From contig NW_002476261.1 of NCBI RefSeq assembly GCF_000189635.1, forward strand, positions 248,001-312,000: DNA of 64,000 nt, read 5' to 3'. Source of the stretch: Tetrahymena thermophila SB210. Lineage: Eukaryota; Ciliophora; Oligohymenophorea; Hymenostomatida; Tetrahymenidae. Under the pieces are notes generated by a model that saw only the letters and a list, made by a program, of their open reading frames with translations, ran no database searches and was not told the origin of the DNA. The stretch's first letter is position 1, and each line of letters starts with the position of its first letter. Below are positions 26,201-37,799 of this stretch, piece after piece. A program made the translations under genes and the position numbers.

Positions 26201-27390
26201 CCACAAAGTACTAATTTGCCTGATTACTTGGCAATAGTTAAGAAGATGAGTGAAACTGATACTCCCTCTATTTTTGGTTTACCTCTAAATATTGATAAGG
26301 CAGTTTAAAGATATAATACTTAACAGGTTATTTCTAATCTTAAGATTATCATGCAAGCAAGTGCTGAGGATCTTAAATTTGATAAGGAAAAATGGTAGAA
26401 ATAACTTGGAACAATTATAAATCTTTGGAAAAATCTTTATAAGCAGTTCCGTGAAGGAAGTGGTTTACCTTAAATTAAACCTTAAAATCTAACTTCAACA
26501 GACCCTATAGAATCATTTGTTTACCTAGAAGCTTCATCAGCATACTAAATGCTTGAAAAAATTGAAAGCTCAATTGAGGGTTTGAATAAAGTAAATTAAA
26601 AATTTATTTTATCTTAAAGATTTTATTAAAATTTTTTAAATTCATAGGTTTTGTTTGGAAATGGTTTATTAACTAGCGAAATACAAGCAACAGGTATGGA
26701 ACTCATGCTTGGTAATGTTCCTGAAAAATGGAGTAAAGTTTGGGAAGGACCTGATAACGCTAATAGCTGGCTTAAGGGATTCTGCTCAAGAGTTTATCAA
26801 CTTAAGAAATGGGTAGAAACCTTAAGAAACGGTAGTCTTCTTGACAGTCCACTCAATTTATCTGACCTTTTCCACCCCGAAATTTTCTTAAACGCTTTAA
26901 GATAGAAAACAGCAAGAAAAATAAGCAAACCCCTTAATGACCTTAAAATAGTTACATCATTCGATTAATCAAAAATCAGCACTGCCATTACCATAAAAGT
27001 ATATTTAAAGATAAAGTGATAAATAGATTATTAAATACTCTTTTTTAAAATTAGATAAAAAATCTTTTACTTTAAGGTTGCTAGATTAACTAAGGACATC
27101 TTATTGATGGAGCCTAAGATCTTCCTGAATTCGTTTAACTACCTGAATTATATATTGGATTTATCCCTAAAGATGAATAAGATCCTTACCCCTCTAATAC
27201 TTTAGGAGTAATACAAATATTTTTTTAAATAATTTTAGTATTTACGTTTTTTTATCATAAATAATAGGAATTCCCAATATTCTCAAGTAGCCAAAGAGAA
27301 AAACTTGTAGCAAAAATAAAAATACCAGTACAAGGAAGTCTAAACGATAGAATAATTGCTGGTGTTGCATTTGTTTTATAAAATAATTGA
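11244..27390 (+). CDS. DYH2: cytoplasmic dynein-2 heavy chain (IFT retrograde motor)
   Basis: Motor subunit that carries intraflagellar-transport trains from ciliary tip to base. I traced 40 exons (first 11244-11908, last 27268-27390) whose lengths sum to exactly 4274 codons, 4273 residues, close to human DYNC2H1. AAA1 has [11 protein letters not shown] (about residue 1695) followed by [15 protein letters not shown], and the stretch [21 protein letters not shown] is dynein-2-like. Walker A loops follow: GPSGCGKT (AAA2, ~1992), GPEGSGKS (AAA3, ~2302), GRSGIGRKS (AAA4, ~2645). A coiled-coil stalk and microtubule-binding domain ([13 protein letters not shown], ~2960) come next. The C-terminus has [37 protein letters not shown] and GFIPKDEQDPYPS, all matching DYNC2H1 and not axonemal dyneins. 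Introns are 40-332 bp. The symbol follows Tetrahymena usage. One short exon (19846-19924) and its donor are less certain than the rest. Confidence 0.95.
17209..17245. repeat. AATT-type simple repeat in a dynein intron
   Basis: The intron after exon 17 of the dynein gene opens with several tandem copies of a TTAA/AATT tetranucleotide directly behind the GT donor. It is likely slippage-prone but has no visible role. Confidence 0.6.
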
Positions 27391-28024
27391 AAAATAAATT
27401 CAATAAAAGTACAATAAGAAAAAAATTAATAACTAAATAATTAAAATATTTACAAAAATAATAAATAAATAAATCATATTTATAATATATAAAAATAAAT
27501 TTATATCTTTCATTTTATTTTGTGAAAAATAACTAAAAATTATTACTAAATATTATTTATTTCTTAATAATATCATGAGATATGAATTGCATTTCACTCT
27601 ATTCATAATTAATTAAATATAATATTACAATTATATTTGATGTTTTTTAAATTTAAAGAAGATATCATAATTTTAGTTAAGTTTTTCCCTCCATTTTTGA
27701 ACTTTAAAATAATTTATTTTTTTTATTAAAGAATTAAAACTAAAAGAAAAATTTTTATTAATAATGGTCTAAAACTAAAAAATTACTCTATTTAGTTTAT
27801 TTTTTTGTTTACATATGTATCAAAAAAATTTAATTTTAATGTGTTTTAAATGTTTTATAATTAATTTTTAATTTATAATTTTTTGAAATTTACAAATAAA
27901 TGTACATAAATTAATTGCATGAATTAATAATTAATTAATTATTTAACTAATAAGAAGTTCTTAATTATTTAAAAAAGTATTTTATTAATTAATTTATAAT
28001 CTAAAGATTTTTTTTTTTCTTTGA
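27391..28024. other. convergent 3' spacer between dynein-2 and kinesin
   Basis: AT-rich spacer between two stop codons on opposite strands. It must contain the 3' UTRs and polyadenylation signals of both motor genes; AATAAA-like strings are abundant by base composition, so none can be assigned. Confidence 0.55.
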
Positions 28025-31000
28025 TCATTTTTTTGTTGGGTATTCTGTTATTCTTTATGGCTTTATCAATAGATTCTTGGTTGTAATATCTTCAATAGAT
28101 TAATGACTATGGTTACTTTCATAATCACCTTAGCTTGTAAAGGCACTACCTTGGTTGCTAAGATTCTTTTTAAATTCTTTCATTTTTGCTTTCAGTGGAT
28201 TTACAAGGTTGCTTAATTATGTTTTGTTGGTGCTGCTTGTTGAAGAAGGAATTTTAGTGGATAGTTAGCTATTGCTTTCTGCAAGCTCTCTTTCTTCTTT
28301 TATTTCATTTATTTCACTAATATTTGAGCTATTGTAAGCACTATTTTTAGTACTACTCTTTCCTCTTCCTGGAGAAGTTTCTTATGATTTATTCAAGAGT
28401 ATTTTTTAGTTAATGTTATTCAAATTTTATGCAAGATCTAAGATAAATGATGAGCTATTATTTTTGTTGCTAGTGGGATTTTATTGAGTTATTTATTCGT
28501 TATTCTAATTACTTTAGAAAGAATTGTTTCTAGAATTTGATCTCTTATCGTTGTTAGCATACTGATTAAGTGCAGAAGATGCTCTGCTTATATCATTTGT
28601 CCTGTGTGTAGCTATTGATTACTATTATTATTGCTGTTATTATTGTTGTTTGTCTCCTTAATTATAGTTATTTTAAACTATACTTGTGTTATGACTGCTA
28701 GAACCATGATGGAAGCTATTATTACTATTTATGTTTGAAGGACCTAGATTATTTAAAGATGAAGGCTTTTATGATTCAACATGGAATGATTTGTTTACAG
28801 AAGGAACATTATTTTTGTTTATATTTAGTTTTAAGTGATTTTTAGAACTGCTAATATTAGTGCTACTATTTGGATTGGAGCTATTAGATGCAGATCTATT
28901 TATCTAATTTGAGTTATTTGTATTCTCATTCATCAGAGATATTTGATCTTAAGAAATTTTTGAAATAGATTTAATTACGTTTTAATTATTATGGCTGCCA
29001 TTTTGATTGTAATTTACTTGTAAAACACTTATTTAAGGGTATGCATTATGATTAGGAGTATTGTAGTTATCATTGATAATTGTATTTTACTTTTTATTAG
29101 ATTGAGCTCCGTTATGAGAAGAGTTTATTACCATTGAGCTATTTGTTTTTGTTTATCTCTTTACTTCAGGAGTACATGCATACGATGAATATGAAAGATG
29201 CTTTCTGCCTAAAGGAGATACATCATAGTGCTGCTATGGCTGCTAAGAATTATTAGTCGTTTTTTTGACTTTTTTATTTGTTGAAAGAGAAGGTTGCTTA
29301 GAGAAAGAATTGTTACTATTTCTATTTTGCATTTTATTTAAAGGTGAAGGAGATTTGCTTTAAGAAATCATGTGATTATATTTATTATTGTTCTTAGATA
29401 CTGGTTATTATGATAAATTCGAAGAAACAGATGGAGAATTTTCTAACATAAGATTCTCTATTTATGAAAGCTTAATTTACTGCTATTAAACATCCCAATT
29501 ATCAATATTCTTAAAAAATATTTATCTGAGGAGTTCTCTTTGTTTATTTAAATTTTCATGTCTAATTTGACTATTTTGAAATTCTTACTAGTTAAGATGT
29601 TCTAACATTAACTTTTCATCATTTTAATCATCATTAAATAAAGCATTTCTTAATTCTATGCTTTTGTTGCAGTAGTTATCAAGAATCGATTTACTATCTG
29701 TTTACTATTAATTTTGTAAGACCATTGATTGTTATTATTATTACTATTATTGCATCATCAATTACTGTAATTATTCCTCTGAATTTATTGTTGAATCTAT
29801 ATTACTTCCTCTTTATTATTTTCCTTTCGTGACCTTCTAATTGCTAGATCTACTGTTTTACTTTAATCCTAATTTTATTTTTAAGCTATTGATTTCATCT
29901 TTAAAGATTCTCCTTGCTTTCTCTAATTTCAATTTATCCAAAGCACTAAATAATTAATTTTCAATGTTATTAATTTCTTCATTGCTAATGTCATTGATTC
30001 CTATCATATTTTCATATAAATCTAATCTCTTTAAAGCTCCTTCTGCAGCTTCTCTTAGCTCTTTATATTTTTTTTCCATGACTGTATATCTTTTTTAAAC
30101 AGAATATAATTTAATTATTACTTACTTAATTTTTTAAAAGAATGAATTAATTAATTTACCTCCATTTAGAATTGTTAAGCTCCTCTTTTTAATCCATAAG
30201 CTCATTGTAGATTTATAAATAATGTTATTAAATTTAATTGAAATTTTATTCTTGGACTTTTTGTTTAAATTCATATTATTTCAACTACGAATTAAGCTTT
30301 TTGCTTATTTGAAGGGCTATTTTTCCTTCATAATCATAGAGCAAATTACAAACATCCTTATCAATTGATGCATAAATTTTATTATTTTTAAGAGTTTCAG
30401 CTGTATGAAATATTAAGCCAGCTTCTTCATGAAGTTAAACAGGAAGCATTTTTTGTTGAATTTCATTTTCTAACTCGTTTTTCTATTCTTAAATTGTTCT
30501 TTTCATGAGTTTTTTCAATTTCTCTAAAATTTCATTTTTTTCTTGCATAATTTCATTAATTATTCTTTTCAAATTATCTATTTCTTCTTTTTATTCAGCA
30601 TTATCCTATTTTGATAAAAATGAATAAAAATCATAAAAATTGTCATCCTATTTACCTTAATTTTCTTATCTAAATCAATCTGCAAATTTTAATTAGAATG
30701 GAATTATTCACTATTTCTATCATAATAATTGTAGTATAAATCTCTTCTGTAATTAATTTCAATGCTATTTTTTATTTTTTTGGCATTTTATCCAAATCTC
30801 ATTGTGCTTAAGCTTTATTCAAAGTGTGTACCTATTTTTTTATAATCATATAATTATATTTTAAAATTAGTATTAAACTTATTACTTGTAGGAGTAACAC
30901 AAAGTATGATGAGGGTTCTAGAGTTACCTCCAAGACTTGACCTTTAAAATAAAAATTCACTTTAATAAAAAGTAATAATTTTAAATAGATAAATTACTTA

Positions 31001-32681
31001 AGTATTTTAGTCAATGCAGAATTTCTATATGGAATGTGGTTAGAAGATTTGTTTTAGCTTTGTAAAGATATTACTTGAGTTAAAAAAAATAAACTTTTAT
31101 TGATAGATTAGCTTTCTTTTATCCTTTCTTTGACCATTTTCATAGCTGAGGTTGTTTATTCTTCATTTTAATAATTATTGACGCTTTAAAAAATAAATAT
31201 TAAATAAATAAGTAACTTCTAACATAAAATGAGGTTTTGTTTATATAAAATCATCAAAGTTAAAATATTAATTAACTAATAAAATTAATATATATTTGTA
31301 AAAAGCTTTGATTCATACTTTCTCCTGATTTTTGTCAAAAGTAACAAGAAAAAATAATTTAAATTTATATTGCAACTATTAATGTTATATTGATTACTTT
31401 ATATCTTTGGTAAAATCATCTGCTAATGAGTGATGGTTAGATATTTTTTCTGAACCTGCTAGATCCACAAAATTAAGACAGCTTTCAGTTATAACTGTAT
31501 TAGGATGGTTGTCAGCAAATTCTAACAGTTATTAATTATTTATATTAATAGTAGATGATGAATTTTTTTATCTGTATTTTGCTATCTAGTCATTAGCATA
31601 TGAGTGCACATATAATTTGAAGATTGTATGAGAACGAGAAGAAGAATGATTAAGAATAGTTTCTGCATAGTGTCTGTTTTCTTCTCCTTGGTATATTACA
31701 TCTAATATATCCTCTATACTCTAAATTTCAACTTCTCTCAAACCCTTAATAACAAAATCTTTTTTTTAATGATTTTCACTTAATTATAAAGCCTCATCTA
31801 AAGAGTTTTTATTCTTCAGTAAATCATAAACATTTTCATTATAGATTTCAAAGTAACTGCATTTAACTGCGAATGTCTTCTCTTTATTCTATTTTTTTTA
31901 AATTCAATTGTTTTTCATAATTTCATCATTGATTAATGCAATTAAACTTCTTTTAGTAAATTTTTAAAAAAAGTATCTAAATAAATAAATTGATTTTTCT
32001 ATGATTGCTAACTAATTTTTGCTATTTCTTTCTTTTATTTTATTCTGATTTTTTTTATCTTATTTTGAAAAAAATTACTGCTTGAATGGAATTTAGGATG
32101 TGATTCATTGCTAGTAGGAGAACACCTAAATCTCCATCATACTCCCTCTATTTCATGTTTTAAAGAGATTTCTAATAATAATAAGGATTGTTTGTATTCA
32201 TTGAATCTCCTATTGGACCTAACGTGGTGTAAGTTTTACCACTACCAGTTTAACCATACATAAAAACTGTAGAATTAATTCCTTTTTTAATAATTACAAA
32301 CCTATTAAACTATTGTAGTTATGATATTTTATCAGTAACGATGCAGACAGAAAAAAATATATATGTAGCAAGAAAAGCTTCTAAAAGTAACCAACCAAAC
32401 TAAAATAATAAAAATTTACCATGAATTACAGACTCAGAAACGCTCAATACAGATTAACTAAATACATCTAAATTTGAAGAATCTTAATCATAACACAAAT
32501 CAAATGTGTATGATATTTTTGTTGTTAGATTCATTCTTTTTGTGTTCAATAGCTCTTTAATAAATTATCTATTTACAGTAATATGTTCATTGTTTATAAT
32601 ATCAAAGATGTTCTCCTCTTAGCTTAGCCTCTCTGAATCGCTTAGAGGCCTTACACGAAGGGCTACTTTAATGTTTTCCAT
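28025..32681 (-). CDS. kinesin-7 (CENP-E)-like motor with Q/N/S-rich tail
   Basis: An N-terminal-motor kinesin of 1310 residues from nine exons: 32420-32681, 32079-32281, 31398-31888, 31277-31324, 30998-31183, 30886-30941, 30656-30831, 30160-30605, 28025-30089. Their lengths sum to a whole number of codons. The motor starts at residue 4 (KVALRVRPL). P-loop GQTGSGKT is at 97-104, switch I is NHSSSRSH within GEENRHYAET, and switch II is DLAGSE, followed by INKSLFFLTQVIS, HIPYRNSALTKIL and SLGGNSRT. The GE.xRHY.ET..N..SSRSH block and INKSLF..QVI favour kinesin-7, though the class call needs phylogeny. About 25 extra Gln/Asn-rich residues sit just before the switch II strand. A coiled coil follows the motor (residues ~410-620). 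The last exon encodes ~690 residues of Asn/Ser/Gln-rich sequence with poly-Gln runs. It acts on microtubules; cargo unknown. Confidence 0.9.
28621..28650 (-). repeat. poly-Gln run written in four codons
   Basis: Ten consecutive glutamines in the kinesin tail are encoded by a mixture of CAA, CAG, TAA and TAG. Mixed codons argue that the run is held at protein level rather than by simple DNA slippage. A second run of eight Gln lies at about 29724-29747. Confidence 0.7.
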
Positions 32682-33533
32682 TTTCTAAAAATATTTAACT
32701 AATTATTAAATAATTGTATTTTGCTTTGTTTTTTTTGCTTTCTTGCTTGGTTAATTGATTGCTTTCTAATTATGCTAAAGCAAATTTATATAATTACAGA
32801 TTAATTTATTTGATAATAACTATCTTATGTATCAATCAACCAGTTCACGACGAAACAAACAAATAAACATAAATATTAATTAAATTAATGGAAAAAAAAA
32901 TAACAAAATTGATTTATTTATTTAACTGCTTTATTTTAATAAATTTCTTTAACTATCTATCCATCTAATAATTTAATAAATAGGATATAAACAACACAAT
33001 TTGTTCACAGATTGATTTTAAAAAGCAAATGCATATTTACAAATAAAATAAATATATAATCAATCAATGAATTGTTTTTTTGAATTTTTTCTTATCTTAC
33101 TATTTTAACATTTCCATATTTACTTATTTATTTATTTAATTTATTAACCACTTCTTTTTTTTTAACAACTGATTTATTTCTTATAAAAATATTTCATTCA
33201 ATAATTTATCTTAAGATTGATTATTTGTCCATTCACCATTTTATTAACACTGATTTTAAATTAAATTTGCTAACATTTAATGAAAATTGATCTAAAATTT
33301 TGTATGCAGAAGATAGATTAGAATTTATAAATGTTTTTAAAATATTTAAATAAATTTTTACTTTTCTTTCTAACTTTTAATGATTAAAAATTTAAATATT
33401 TTATGATTATTTATCAAAGAAAGTTACATTAATAAAAATAAATGTAATTATCTTATATTATTTATTTTGTTAGTAACACAAAAATCATTTAAAATATACT
33501 ATTATTTCGACACCTCCAACTATCTCATTTAAA
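32682..33533. other. intergenic, kinesin upstream region
   Basis: AT-rich region between the kinesin start codon and the stop codon of the LRR gene, both on the minus strand. A long minus-strand frame without TGA crosses part of it, but its composition looks non-coding. No gene supported. Confidence 0.5.
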
Positions 33534-36259
33534 TCAATAAATTATATTTATTTTAACCATTCTTTTAATTTTATGAAAAGACTTCAGATTAGCTTAATTT
33601 GGTCTTTTTATCTTATTATTTCTATTTTAAAATTTAGTATACTTAAAATATATTAAAAAATAGTTACTTTAAATTTATAGAGATATCTAGTAAACGTTAG
33701 AGCTTTTTTAAATTTTTTAATGGTTCATTTATGATTTGCTCTTCATTTGTTATTTAATTATCTCTATTTTAAGTATATAATTTAATTAAAATATGCTTTT
33801 AATACTCAAATCATACTCTAAGTTCATATTTATAGATTTTATGTGAGAAAGATTAGTCAATTCGTAAAATAAATCCCTAGCACCAATAGATTTTATTTAA
33901 TTGCTCCTTTATTTGAATAAAATCAATTTAAAAGTTGTTACTTTTATATATTTACTTTAATTCCAAGCATATAAATAAAAGATTTTTCATATTTCCAAGT
34001 GCCTTTGTAATATCTTTAGCTCCTTTTTAGTCTATTAAATTATTACTATTATTAGTAAATTATATATATAATATTTTTGGAACTAAATCGGTCTAATTTA
34101 CGATAATAGTAATTTTAGATTAACAATTTTGTTTAGAGACGATAATTGGTTGCAAAAATTCCATATCCCAATAGAAGCTATACCATTATTACTATTTATT
34201 TATTTAAATTATAAAATTTGTAAAAAAATAATTAATATCATTCTAATCTTTTAAATTTCGCTGCTCTTATAAATAATAAAGATATCAATCCAACTAAAAA
34301 GTTATTATAGCATTTTACTATTATTAATTGGTTTTAATTCAAAAATATTATATACTAATTTAAGACTATGATAATAGTTTTTTATTTTTAATAAGTAAAT
34401 AACCCCTAGTATTAAAATAAGGTCAATAAAAACTTCAAAAGTTTATGATTATTTGCTTCTTTTAAATAATAGTAATTATGTTAGATATTTTAAGATTGTT
34501 TTTCATTAATTTATCTTAATTTTAAATTTAAAGAATACCTTAAATTTAATGTTAGGTGATTTAATTTTTAACAATATTTGATATCTTCTACAATATATTA
34601 AGCACCCAAAACTCCTAAGTTATTCCATCTAAATTAAAAAAAGTAAAAAAATTATAATCAAAAAGGCTTAATTTTGATTACGATAAATCAATATTTAGAT
34701 TTTCCATATTTTGAAGCTTTGAAAGTTGATTACCAAAGTCTTTAATTCCTCCTATTTAGCCCATATTATAATTTTCACTAAAAATAAAAGTCATTTATAA
34801 AAAATTATATTTTTTAAAATTGTTACCTGATATCAATAGATAATTTATTTAATTCATTTAGCTATTAAATGCCAAATATCAATTATGTCACCGATTAAAT
34901 TGTGATCTAAGTTTATCTTTGAATATTTTAATAAAATGGGCATAATATAAATAATAAAAAAATAAAACCTTAAGTTTAACTTGATTTCTTTTATTTTTTT
35001 ATAATTAGCAATAATTATTTTTAAATCCAGTAAAGCTTGTTCGCCTATATTATTAGAACTAAAAATAAATTAGCAAATTTATTAGTGACATGAGAGTATT
35101 TTTTACTAAAAAGACAGATCTAGGTATTATAAATTTGATAAATTTTTCATATTTTGACATAACCTAGAAATATCTAAGCTTTCTAAATTATTCAACCTTT
35201 TATTTTAAATAAATATTTTATTTTATCAATAAATAAATAAATAAAAACAAATAAAAATAATACCCAAAATCTATGGTTAATTGCTCTAAATTAAGTAATG
35301 TCCCAACATCACTAATAAATATATTGTTCATATCTTTAGAGAATTTTGTTTTTCTAGTTTTTTAATGAGCCAAATCAAGTTTTTCATTGCCTAAGAAAGT
35401 ACTTACCTCATTATTAGCTAAAGATTCCTTAGTTTTGAAAGAGATGATAATCTCGAAATCAAATATTGAGTTCCTGTTTCATCTATTTTATTATAACTTT
35501 CACCATTTATTTTTTATTTAAAATAACTCTTATTATGAATTTAATATTTCTTACCCATAATTCAAAATGATATTTTAGAGCTGTTTGCATTTATCTAACT
35601 AAAGAGCCATTGATTTGAGTCCTTCTGAACTAATTTTATTTTATCTATTAGAAAAGGTTTATACCAGATTTATTACTTGAAATAAATATGTACTTAACAG
35701 ATATATTAATTTTCTGAAGATTAGTCATCTCTGTGAATGAACTAAAAATACATTAAATTGATTTATCTTCAATTTCATTTTCTCTAATATTTATTTAGTA
35801 ATTCAAATCATTAATTTTATTTTTTTAAAATCTACTCCAAATTTAATTCAATAATTGTAAGCTTCTCCAGTAAACATAGAGTATTTTGCAGGTATTCTGC
35901 ACCAATTTAACTTAATGAGCATGATCTATTATATAATATTAAATAGCTTAATTAAACAACATAAACAAATATTTGTTACTTTAAATTCAGTTTTAATATT
36001 TTTAGACTAACACACTGCTCAATACCTTAACATAATATTTATAATTTTTAATCACCTAATTAACATCCTCTGGAGGAAAAAAAACTAAAATATTTAATTG
36101 AAATATGTTTATTTATTACGCGAAATCTAAGTCTAATTTAAGAATATAGTTGTTTTCTTCTATCAAATTTCTTATTTATCTTGACTCTGAAGGCGAAAGG
36201 AAAATTAATCTTTTTATGATTTTGCTAGTTATTAAATATGAGCATTAATGAATAACCAT
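33534..36259 (-). CDS. leucine-rich-repeat protein, one repeat per 90-nt exon
   Basis: I traced 17 exons giving 529 residues. Exon 1 (36120-36259) starts at ATG 36257-36259 and ends in EENNYILKLDLDFA. Then come exons of 90 nt (two of 96): 35980-36069, 35836-35925, 35694-35783, 35555-35644, 35407-35496, 35264-35353, 35107-35196, 34969-35058, 34827-34916, 34682-34777, 34539-34628, 34102-34191, 33956-34045, 33817-33906, 33668-33763. A last exon, 33534-33621, ends at TGA. Every internal intron is phase 2 and most are 46-67 bp. Each exon encodes one 30-residue repeat of the form N.I...G...L...L..L..L..L.L.L, for example QKGAKDITKALGNMKNLL. The repeats resemble the RI-like class, a binding scaffold; no catalytic domain, signal peptide or membrane segment is seen. 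Partner unknown. Upstream exons cannot be excluded. Confidence 0.85.
33668..36069 (-). repeat. array of LRR exon modules, ~142-bp period
   Basis: Fifteen exon-plus-intron modules (exon 90 or 96 nt, intron about 50 nt) follow one another with near-constant spacing. Exon borders fall at the same place in the repeat each time: the exon begins with the third base of a codon and ends two bases into one, near the conserved L.L.L strand. DNA similarity between modules is low; the regularity is in length, phase and protein pattern. Confidence 0.8.
34192..34538 (-). other. oversized LRR intron, possible decayed repeat exon
   Basis: This 347-bp intron is six to seven times longer than its neighbours and could hold two lost modules. 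Around 34232-34318, minus strand, a frame reads IFIIYKSSEIQKIRMILI, resembling the second half of a repeat such as DLKIIIANYKKIKEIKLNL, but it lacks a GT donor at the expected border. It is probably a relict exon; low confidence. Confidence 0.35.
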
Positions 36260-37799
36260 ACTTAAAACTCTTCTGCAAAGTTTTATTGATGTTAACATTT
36301 TTAACTTTAAATAAGTAAATTAAGTTAAAGATAAGCGACAATTAAATCAAATAAATCTATACTTTATTCTTAAATTGATTATAAATCACTATACATTTTT
36401 TATAACAAATTTTTTTTTAATCACAAATTTTTTTTTAATTTTCAAAGAATATTTTATCTTAATAAAATGTCAAATCAAAAAAATAAAAATTTAGACTTAC
36501 TAAAATTCAAGCAAATTATATGGCCAAAAATAACCTTCTAAAAAAGTTTTTTCAATCTTGATGCTTCATATAATTTAAACTATATTTCATTTTAACTTAA
36601 TGTGTTTTTTGTTTTAATGTTTTAGATTAAATAATTTTTTTTAATTTACTAAAAAATTATAATATAAATTATGGAAAAAAAATAAAAATATAAATTTATA
36701 AATTTTTGAATTCAACATATTTGTATTTAGATTGAATAAATTTTAACTAAAATATTGATTGGTAATATTGAAATTTAATTATTTAAAACAAATAGAACCA
36801 TTTTTTTAAAGAATGAATTAATTTATATTTATATATAAATGTGTGATTACTTACTCTTTTATTTAAAATATGAAAAAAAAGACATTGTTTATTTTTTAAA
36901 GGATGAAAAATTAAATATTAAGAAAAGAAATTTATAATCAAAATTAATTACTTTATCCCCAAATAATATAATTGATTGATTTTTTATAAATACAGTTAGA
37001 CTTATTTTTATGTGCTGCATTTTCTTAGGAATAAATTTTAAAATACGACAATCAAAATCTTCCTTTGATTTGATATTATATTTTCTATTAACATCTTCTA
37101 GAATGATATTTTCAAAAATTAGATATTAGATTATAAACAAAATAGAAAATAATTACTGAATACAAAAATTAAAACCCTTTGAGATAATTATTTTAAAAAA
37201 TATAGAAATCATATAGATTTTTGCAAAGTAAAAAAAATAAACTGTTTTTTGAAATAAATTTATTTCTTAATTTTTTTGATAATTTAATTGTTAAAACTTG
37301 AATTATTCCATATGTTTTATAGATCAAACTTGATTTTATATATTAATTTTTAATTTCTTCTAGCTATAGATGCATATCAATTAATTTAGCTCACAAAACA
37401 AAAAATTTAAAAAACCAAAAAGTATTAAAATCCATATAAAATAATTTATTTTATTTATTTTGTGTTAATTTTAGAAAAAATTTAATGTTAAAAACATTAT
37501 GATGACAGCAATATTAAAATTAACACTCAAAGTAAATTATATTTTGGAATAAACTTAGAGCGATAATATATGTTTTTTCATCTAAATATGTCATTTTAGT
37601 TTTATATTATCGTTTTAAAATTTAGTTCTAATGAAGTAATGTAATCAAAACGGATATTTATCAAATTAGCAAATGAGCATACCTATTTGTTTATTCAGTA
37701 AAATAAACAAGATACTTATTTTCTTCTTCTTCTGCCTGATAAAAGTATAATTAATTAAAAACAGAAAAAAAGAAAAACAAACTTATCAATTAACTAAAA
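36260..37799. promoter_or_regulatory. divergent upstream region, LRR gene and crystallin-like gene
   Basis: A 1.5-kb AT-rich stretch between two divergent start codons, so it should hold both promoters. A 17-18 bp unit containing a T9 run is duplicated at about 36406-36438. A minus-strand frame near 36950-37130 looks faintly coding but has no start, partner exon or homologue that I can see. Confidence 0.45.

Noticed and set aside
32700-33670. Long minus-strand frame without TGA continuing past the last LRR repeat
   Set aside because: Composition is that of non-coding A/T runs. A short last exon with correct phase and a TGA at 33534-33536 explains the gene end better.
34818-34922. Apparent TGA stop inside an LRR exon when read in one frame (34827-34916)
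   Set aside because: The neighbouring phase-2 frame is open and gives a proper repeat (LIFGIQQLNELNKLSIDI), so the exon is intact.
35700-36069. LRR exon array considered as a satellite or minisatellite
   Set aside because: The modules share length and phase but little DNA identity, and each encodes a distinct leucine-rich repeat; this is gene structure, not satellite DNA.
36950-37130. Minus-strand frame with a coding-like stretch (KFIPKKMQHIKISL) in the LRR/crystallin spacer
   Set aside because: It has no start codon, no convincing splice partner and no similarity to the LRR first exon. With a single stop codon in an AT-rich genome, chance frames of this length are common.
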